64,000 nucleotides of DNA from [Clostridium] aerotolerans DSM 5434 (GTDB taxonomy: Bacteria > Bacillota > Clostridia > Lachnospirales > Lachnospiraceae), in the NCBI RefSeq assembly GCF_000687555.1, contig NZ_JHWJ01000006.1, positions 62,001-126,000 of the forward strand, read 5' to 3'. Positions 58,719 to 64,000 of the stretch are shown here, piece by piece (the stretch's first letter is position 1; every line of letters begins with the position of its first letter). A program made the position numbers and the translations under genes. The notes below the pieces were generated by a model. That model saw only the letters and a list, made by a program, of their open reading frames with translations, had not been told where the DNA came from and did no database searches.

Positions 58719-59603
58719 TTACCATGTCACATTCCTGCATATTTCTAAAAATGCTTCCAGAGAGGGAGAGAGCCATTTATCTCTGTGATGAACCACCTGA
58801 ACGTATAGCTCTAACTCTTTCCCTTTCCAGTCAAGCATGGAAAGCTTACCTGATTCCAGTTCCTGCCAAACGGCATATAACGGTAAGACTGCAACTCCAA
58901 AGCCAAGTATGGCAAACTGCTTTAAATCAGAGATACTTGCTGTTTCCAGCATAATTCTATAAGATTCATTTGCTTCTTCCATGACGGCCTGAAAAATATT
59001 CTTCCAGCAGCTGCTGTGGGATACCAAAAGCATGGGCTGGTCTGACACGTCATGGGGAAGTATATGTTTCACGTCTAATAAAGGGTGATTTGGGGAAACA
59101 AAGAAGCCCAAAGTTTCTTCCTCGCAGATTTTAACCGTAAGCTCTGGAACATTCCAGAGTTTGTCCAATAAGACTGCCACATCAATCTGGTTTTCGTTCA
59201 GCCACAATTCCAATTCATCTGTGGAACCGATTTTAATATGAAATTCTACCTCCGGAAACTGTTTGCGGTATTCTTCTAACAGCTTTGGTAATTTTACAGA
59301 GCAAACCGATTCATTTACCCCAATGGTCAGTATTCCATGTGGAGACGTTGAATGAGAGAGTGAGCCTTTTGCTTTTTCCCATGAAAAAAGCAGCTGTCTT
59401 GCGTCAGTCAGAAAATGTTCTCCTTCCGGAGTAAGAGAAACCTTTTTACCCAATCGGTCAAATAATCTTACACCCAATTCTTTCTCCAGAAGCTGAATTT
59501 GGGAGGTAATTGTTGATTGGGCATATCCAAGCTGTTCCGCCGCCTTTGTGAAGTTATGAAGGGAAGCTACCGTTACAAATGCTTTCAGTAAACGTACGTC
59601 CAT
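58719..59603 (-). CDS. LysR-family transcriptional regulator
   Basis: The start is the ATG at 59603 (MDVRLLKAFVTVASLHNFTK), after AAAGGA; a start at 59654 adds a hydrophobic stretch that is not typical. The 294-aa protein has the LysR helix-turn-helix KAAEQLGYAQSTITSQIQLL at about residues 20-39 and a periplasmic-binding-like effector domain. It is divergent from the flavoprotein at 59,770, the most likely target; the 166-bp region between has a TGATT/AATCA dyad. Confidence 0.9.
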   Translation of the reverse strand: MDVRLLKAFVTVASLHNFTKAAEQLGYAQSTITSQIQLLEKELGVRLFDRLGKKVSLTPEGEHFLTDARQLLFSWEKAKGSLSHSTSPHGILTIGVNESVCSVKLPKLLEEYRKQFPEVEFHIKIGSTDELELWLNENQIDVAVLLDKLWNVPELTVKICEEETLGFFVSPNHPLLDVKHILPHDVSDQPMLLVSHSSCWKNIFQAVMEEANESYRIMLETASISDLKQFAILGFGVAVLPLYAVWQELESGKLSMLDWKGKELELYVQVVHHRDKWLSPSLEAFLEICRNVTW

Positions 59604-59769
59604 GCTCTTAATCCTTTCATCGAATATATTGATAATAATAATAGAAACAATCAATTTTACTGATTATAAAAATCATGTTAGTATGATACCACAGTTGGAG
59701 GGTAAAATGCAACGCTGCTTTCATTGTTGTAATTACAGCATCTGATATTAAAAAAATGGAGAATTGATC

Positions 59770-60312
59770 ATGGCAAAACAGATTGTTTTACTGAATGGGA
59801 GCCCAAGAAAAAACGGGAATACAGAACTTTTAGCCAATGCATTTATAAAGGGAGCTAAGGATAGTGGCAATACTGTAACCAGCTTTCATGTAGGAAGAAT
59901 GAAAATCGGTGGCTGTATGGATTGTAAATATTGCCATTCTCATCCTGGGGAATGTGTGCAAAAAGATGACATGCAAGAAATTTACAATGCTTTATACCGT
60001 GCGGATATGCTGGTGTTTGCAAGTCCTGTTTATTGGTTTGGAATGACAGCTCATATAAAATCAGCCATTGACAGAATGTATGCAGCGTCCTACAAGGAAA
60101 TGCCCATCACATCTACCGCACTGCTGGCTGTTTATGAAGATACAAATACCGACACAATAAAACCAACCATCAGTCAATATAAATCTATGATACAATACTT
60201 AGGGTGGAAGGACTGTGGAATTATTACTCAATCAGAGGTTTTGAATAAGGGAGATATCGAAGGAAAACAGAGTCTAACAGATGCAGAAAATTTGGGAAAG
60301 AGCATACAGTAA
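59770..60312 (+). CDS. NADPH-dependent FMN reductase/flavodoxin-family protein
   Basis: The start is ATG 59770, 8 nt after GGAG. The 180-aa protein begins KQIVLLNGSPRKNGNTELL, the FMN-binding loop of the family, and has a Cys pair in GGCMDCKYCHSHPGEC, as in iron-sulfur flavoproteins, followed by FASPVYWFGMTAH. It is probably an NAD(P)H-dependent FMN reductase. It stands divergent to a LysR regulator. Confidence 0.87.
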   Translation: MAKQIVLLNGSPRKNGNTELLANAFIKGAKDSGNTVTSFHVGRMKIGGCMDCKYCHSHPGECVQKDDMQEIYNALYRADMLVFASPVYWFGMTAHIKSAIDRMYAASYKEMPITSTALLAVYEDTNTDTIKPTISQYKSMIQYLGWKDCGIITQSEVLNKGDIEGKQSLTDAENLGKSIQ

Positions 60313-60486
60313 AGAATACTATTGTCCGATATAGAATATATGATAATCGAGGTTACCATGAAAGCATATCGAGACTTAAGTTCTCATGTGGAATCTATTG
60401 ATAAAATAGAGTTGCTTTAAAGCCGTATAGTATCCTCATATATCCATAATAATAGTTTAGGAAATGCGAAGGCAGGAGGATTACTT

Positions 60487-61269
60487 ATGAATCACGAAAT
60501 TGATTATGAGATTATCGGTCACGAGATGCAGGTAGCTGAGATTGAGCTGGACCCAGGAGAGAGTGTAGTCGCAGAAGCTGGTGCCATGATGTATATGGAT
60601 GAGGGGATTTCCCTGGATACGATCTTCGGTGATGGCTCAGATAGGAGCAGTTCAAACGGGCTGATGGGAAAGCTTATGGGCGCAGGGAAACGTCTTTTGA
60701 CCGGAGAAAGCCTGTTTATGACACTGTTTACCAATCAGGGCTATGGTAAGCAGAGGGTCGCATTTGCTGCTCCATATCCAGGCAAAATTATCCCCATGGA
60801 TTTATCTGAATATGGCAATGAGCTGATCTGTCAAAAGGATTGTTTTCTATGCGCCGCCAAAGGCGTTTCCATTGGAATAGAATTAACGAAAAAGCTGGGT
60901 GCCGGTTTTTTTGGAGGAGAAGGCTTTATTTTGCAAAAGCTGGAAGGCGATGGTATGGCTTTCGTTCATTCTGGCGGCACCGTGATACAGCGTCAGTTAG
61001 GTCCAAGAGAAAGACTTCGGATCGATACTGGCTGCCTGGTGGCCTTTACAAAGGATGTCACCTACGATATCCAGATGGTAAAAGGCGTGAGATCAGCTTT
61101 GTTTGGCGGAGAAGGATTGTTTTATGCAGTGCTTTCTGGCCCTGGAACCGTATGGATTCAGTCTCTGCCATTTAATCGGCTGGCAGCTCGTGTTGTCCAG
61201 TCAATGCCTTCCCAAGGGGAGGAAAGTTCTCTTGGCGGAAGCATTGGGAATTTCTTAAGCGGACGATAA
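60487..61269 (+). CDS. AIM24/TIGR00266 family protein
   Basis: The 260-aa protein is a typical bacterial AIM24 protein: [17 protein letters not shown] near the N-terminus, [20 protein letters not shown] in the middle, and [11 protein letters not shown] at the end. The family is beta-rich and its function is unknown; some members are linked to stress responses. It is preceded by GCAGGAGG and followed by a terminator. Confidence 0.9.
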   Translation: MNHEIDYEIIGHEMQVAEIELDPGESVVAEAGAMMYMDEGISLDTIFGDGSDRSSSNGLMGKLMGAGKRLLTGESLFMTLFTNQGYGKQRVAFAAPYPGKIIPMDLSEYGNELICQKDCFLCAAKGVSIGIELTKKLGAGFFGGEGFILQKLEGDGMAFVHSGGTVIQRQLGPRERLRIDTGCLVAFTKDVTYDIQMVKGVRSALFGGEGLFYAVLSGPGTVWIQSLPFNRLAARVVQSMPSQGEESSLGGSIGNFLSGR

Positions 61270-61294
61270 GTAATATGTATATGATTCTTTTATG

Positions 61295-61328
61295 GTTCGG
61301 TACAGTTTTTTTCTGTACCGGACTTTTT
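61295..61328 (+). terminator. Rho-independent terminator
   Basis: GTTCGGTACAG and CTGTACCGGAC form an 11-bp stem with one G-T pair and a loop of seven T; CTTTTTA follows. It ends the AIM24 transcript. Confidence 0.82.
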
Positions 61329-61415
61329 ATGCGGTCGTCTAATAAGCTTAAGTTTTTTAATAATTCTGTTAAATAATGGAAAATTGATGCTTGCTGATGA
61401 GGTACACACATGTTA

Positions 61416-61450
61416 AAATGAGAATGAAAATTTTATTTTTATTCTCATTT
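61416..61450. promoter_or_regulatory. 35-bp near-perfect palindrome upstream of a flavodoxin gene
   Basis: The outer arms are AAATGAGAAT (61,416-61,425) and ATTCTCATTT (61,441-61,450); inside, AAAAT pairs with ATTTT, with a single mismatch apart from the centre. The TGAGAAT/ATTCTCA elements resemble Fur-type half sites. It lies 115 bp upstream of the flavodoxin start. The region 61,329-61,564 contains no other element that I recognise. Confidence 0.5.
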
Positions 61451-61564
61451 ACAAGTTTATCAACCATACAATTCATAAAAACTCACATCATGACGAAGTA
61501 ATCTAAGTTATAAATCCTACAGTAAGAAACCAAAGGCGAATATTAAATATGGGAGGTTTTAATT

Positions 61565-62038
61565 ATGAGTACATTAATTGCATATGCAAGCAAATACGGA
61601 TTTACAAAAACGTGTGCCGAGCATCTGGCTAAAAAGCTTGGTGATCAGGTGGAACTTTGTGATTTAGGCAGCAATCAGCCGGATCTTAAAAAATATGATA
61701 AGGTCATCATCGGTGGTTCTATTTATGCGGGGAAAATCAGAAAGCCAGTCACTCGTTTTTGTTCAGAGAATTTAAAAGATCTCGCAGAGAAAAAGTTAGG
61801 GCTTTTTATCTGTGGAATGGCAAAAGAGGAAGATGCCAAGAAACAGCTTGAGGCTTCCTTTCCAAGGGAGCTGTTGTCTGCTGCTGCTGCTGCAAAGGAA
61901 TCATTGGGCGGGGAATGCAATTATGATAAGATGAATTTCCTGGAGAAATTTATCATGAAAAAGATAACCGGCTCAAGTCAAAGCCAGACGCATATAGCGG
62001 AAGACAACATAACACGTTTTGCCAGTCAGATGAAGTAA
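61565..62038 (+). CDS. Flavodoxin-domain protein (HemG-like)
   Basis: The 157-aa protein has the flavodoxin loop STLIAYASKYGFTKTCAEHL and VIIGGSIYAGKIRKPVTRF, as in the protoporphyrinogen oxidase HemG family. Its electron partner is unknown. GGGAGG precedes the ATG, and a palindrome that may be a Fur-like operator precedes the gene, in line with flavodoxins being made when iron is scarce. Confidence 0.83.
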   Translation: MSTLIAYASKYGFTKTCAEHLAKKLGDQVELCDLGSNQPDLKKYDKVIIGGSIYAGKIRKPVTRFCSENLKDLAEKKLGLFICGMAKEEDAKKQLEASFPRELLSAAAAAKESLGGECNYDKMNFLEKFIMKKITGSSQSQTHIAEDNITRFASQMK

Positions 62039-62116
62039 ATCAGTGACATAATTGCAGAATTCATTCCTGTTTAGGCGGAACAGTTTCATTTTTGTAGACA
62101 TGAGGAGGAAGAGGGA

Positions 62117-62566
62117 ATGAAAATATATGTGGATGCAGATGCCTGTCCGGTGGTCAGCATTGTTGAAAGAGCAGCAAGGGATCATAAGATAGAAGTTTGT
62201 CTTCTGTGTGATACCAATCATGTATTGCAGTCTGACTATAGTGAGATAAAGATCATCGGAGCAGGAGCGGATGCCGTGGACTTTGCACTGATAAGCCTTT
62301 GCAGGGCTGGTGATATTGTGGTGACACAGGATTATGGCGTGGCGGCAATGGCACTTGGAAAGAAGGCTTATGCCATCCATCAGTCTGGAAGATGGTTTAC
62401 CAATGATAATATCGACCAGCTTTTAATGGAACGGCATGTGGCAAAAGCCGCAAGAAGAGCAAAATCGAAACATCATATAAGCGGTCCAAGAAAAAGAACT
62501 CAGGAAGACGATAAGCATTTTGAGGAATCTTTTCGAAAGCTAATCACCTATGCAGAGGAATCATAA
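62117..62566 (+). CDS. YaiI/YqxD family protein (DUF188)
   Basis: The 149-aa protein begins KIYVDADACPVVSIVERAA and has VVTQDYGVAAMALGKKAYAI, both typical of the YaiI/YqxD family, which has a PIN-like fold with conserved Asp residues. The molecular role is not established. It stands alone, after GAGGAGGAAGAG. Confidence 0.92.
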   Translation: MKIYVDADACPVVSIVERAARDHKIEVCLLCDTNHVLQSDYSEIKIIGAGADAVDFALISLCRAGDIVVTQDYGVAAMALGKKAYAIHQSGRWFTNDNIDQLLMERHVAKAARRAKSKHHISGPRKRTQEDDKHFEESFRKLITYAEES

Positions 62567-62728
62567 GGCGCCATCAAACTAGCTTTAGGATCTCAACATA
62601 TAATTGTATATCATTGCTGAAAGGGATAATATATTTGAAATAATATAACATTATTACAGCTGTTCCACATTTTAAGGGGTAATGGTTTTTGGTTTCTGAA
62701 ACATATTATAATGAGGGGGAAATTAGGG

Positions 62729-64000
62729 ATGAAACGTAGGTTCATTGGGGTATTTTTGATGTTGTCACTTATTCTGTCGGGGTGTGCCGGGAAGCAGGTC
62801 AATTCTGGGGAAACGACGATAGAGAGCACAGCTGTTGTATCAGATAACAAGGAAAACAGTACTTCCGTAGACGATATTCTTGCCAGATTAACCTTAGATC
62901 AAAAAGCCGCCCAGATGGTACAGGGGGCGATATATAGTGTATCAGATGAAAGCATGAAGAAGAACTGCTACGGCAGCATCCTTTCTACCTTTGGCGAGAA
63001 TTCCTTTAATGCCACCGAATGGAAGAATCTGATTCTTAAATATCAAAAATATGCGGTGGAATCAGAAGCTGGCGTCCCTTACATATATGGAAATGATGCG
63101 GTTCACGGGGTCAATACCTGTGAGGGCGCGGTCATTTTCCCTCATAACATTGGAATCGGTGCTGCCAATAATAAAGAATTAACGTACCAGATGGGCCTGG
63201 CTGTAGCAGATGAAGCAAAATTGACAGGCATGCTTTGGAGCTTTTCTCCCTGCTTAACCACTGCTATGGATCCAAGATGGGGGCGCACCTATGAAAGCTA
63301 TTCCTCCGAAACAGGTATTGTAACGGAGCTTGGAACTTCATTTGCCAAGGGGTTAATGGATGGGGGAGTTCTTCCCTGTGCAAAGCATTTTTTTGCAGAC
63401 GGAAATGTCTTGTACGGAACAGGGGAAACACTGGACGGTGAAAAAAGACTCATCGATCGTGGAGATGCCAAGCTGACAGACGGAGAGATTAAGGAGCTAT
63501 TAAAGATGTATCAAGCTGCAATTGATGCTGGTGTCAAGACCATCATGATCAGCCACAGCAGTGTAAACGGAGTTAAGATGCATGCCAATGAAACCTATAT
63601 CTCCATGCTTAAAAATGAAATGAATTTTAAAGGCTTTATCGTAAGCGATTGGGACTCAATCCACAACATACCCGGTGACAATCGAAAGGATCAGACCATT
63701 ACTGCAATCAATGCCGGGATTGATATGCTGATGGAGGCTGACGAATTCGAGGATTGCCGGCAATACATTGTGGAAGCAGTCAATGAAGGAAAGATATCCA
63801 AAGAACGTGTAGATGATGCTGTGAGACGTATCCTGACGGTAAAGAAAGAGATGGGAATCTTAGATGACCCCATGATGGAAAAGGTAACAACAAAGGAGAG
63901 CAGTGTAGGTTCTAAAGAATACCGGAATCTGGCGAGAACCCTGGTGGAAGAAAGTCTTGTTTTACTAAAGAACGATAATTCCATACTGCCTATTAAAAAG
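62729..64000 (+). CDS. Glycoside hydrolase family 3 beta-glucosidase-like lipoprotein (partial, right edge)
   Basis: The ATG at 62729 follows GAGGGGGAAATT. The first 424 codons are visible. A lipoprotein signal with lipobox LILSGCAG shows it is exported and lipid-anchored. The (beta/alpha)8 domain of GH3 follows, with GVPYIYGNDAVHG, PRWGRTYESYSSE, CAKHFFADG and the nucleophile Asp in GFIVSDWDSI. It hydrolyses beta-linked glucosides or similar oligosaccharides. The C-terminal domain begins (LVLLKNDNSILPI) at the edge. Confidence 0.92.
   Translation, partial: MKRRFIGVFLMLSLILSGCAGKQVNSGETTIESTAVVSDNKENSTSVDDILARLTLDQKAAQMVQGAIYSVSDESMKKNCYGSILSTFGENSFNATEWKNLILKYQKYAVESEAGVPYIYGNDAVHGVNTCEGAVIFPHNIGIGAANNKELTYQMGLAVADEAKLTGMLWSFSPCLTTAMDPRWGRTYESYSSETGIVTELGTSFAKGLMDGGVLPCAKHFFADGNVLYGTGETLDGEKRLIDRGDAKLTDGEIKELLKMYQAAIDAGVKTIMISHSSVNGVKMHANETYISMLKNEMNFKGFIVSDWDSIHNIPGDNRKDQTITAINAGIDMLMEADEFEDCRQYIVEAVNEGKISKERVDDAVRRILTVKKEMGILDDPMMEKVTTKESSVGSKEYRNLARTLVEESLVLLKNDNSILPIKK

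Noticed and set aside
60358-60420. A 20-codon ORF between the FMN reductase and AIM24 genes
   Set aside because: It is too short, with no clear ribosome binding site or family resemblance.
1-64000. CRISPR arrays, insertion sequences, tRNA or rRNA genes
   Set aside because: No repeat-spacer pattern, transposase gene or terminal inverted repeats, and no cloverleaf or rRNA sequence was recognised by eye.

Overview
The window comes from an anaerobic, moderately AT-rich Gram-positive bacterium. A clostridial origin, most likely Lachnospiraceae (Lachnoclostridium/Lacrimispora-like), is inferred from the agr-type peptide quorum-sensing locus with a YQPEMP-type AgrD tail, tungsten aldehyde:ferredoxin oxidoreductase (AOR), indolepyruvate ferredoxin oxidoreductase, fused MOSC-MogA and MoeA-PBP proteins, and strong AGGAGG-type ribosome binding sites. 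No rRNA, tRNA, CRISPR array or insertion sequence was recognised.

Region 1 (1-15,663) is a compact type II polyketide/fatty-acid-like operon. A TetR regulator and a macrolide-type glycosyltransferase (cut by the left edge) lie divergently upstream. The + strand operon encodes an acyltransferase, ketoreductase, ACP, two hotdog dehydratases, a ketosynthase with a Cys-less chain-length-factor partner, a KAS III homologue lacking its His, a FabL-type enoyl reductase, a PPTase, a second ketosynthase with a truncated Cys-less partner, and a rifampin-phosphotransferase-like enzyme split into two genes. It ends with a LytTR regulator. The promoter region carries a perfect 10-bp direct repeat at 21-bp spacing, the geometry expected of a LytTR-protein site.

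Region 2 (15,990-21,392) holds ordinary accessory genes with clear terminators: two GNAT acetyltransferases, a PPOX-type flavoprotein, a VOC protein, a nitroreductase, an RsmH paralogue and an acetate permease.

Region 3 (21,451-56,410) is the most unusual part. A complete agr locus (agrA-agrC plus fdhD on the - strand; agrD-agrB on the + strand) is followed on the + strand by about 35 closely packed genes running to a terminator near 56.4 kb. They encode a tungsten AOR, IorA/IorB, two ACPs, two KAS III-like proteins, a KAS II, an acyltransferase, three crotonase-fold proteins, a 3-hydroxyacyl-CoA dehydrogenase, a hotdog thioesterase, two SRPBCC proteins, a B12-type radical SAM enzyme, deoxysugar genes (RmlA-like, RmlB, SDR), a glycosyltransferase, a PIG-L deacetylase and a second PPTase. 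The tungstate transporter (tupABC) and tungstopterin genes (moaA, moeA, moeA-PBP, moaC, MOSC-mogA) follow in the same array. My inference is a quorum-controlled biosynthetic locus for a glycosylated, possibly aryl-primed acyl product. IorAB would make an arylacetyl-CoA-type starter and reduced ferredoxin, AOR would consume reduced ferredoxin to reduce a carboxylate, and the locus brings its own tungsten supply. The agrDB promoter carries an 8-bp direct repeat at 21-bp spacing resembling the one in front of region 1.

Region 4 (56,547-64,000) returns to ordinary genes: a Nudix hydrolase, a YwqG-like protein, a YfcE-like phosphodiesterase, YwbE, a LysR regulator with a divergent flavoprotein, an AIM24 protein, a flavodoxin behind a 35-bp palindrome, a YaiI/YqxD protein and the start of a GH3 lipoprotein beta-glucosidase cut by the right edge.
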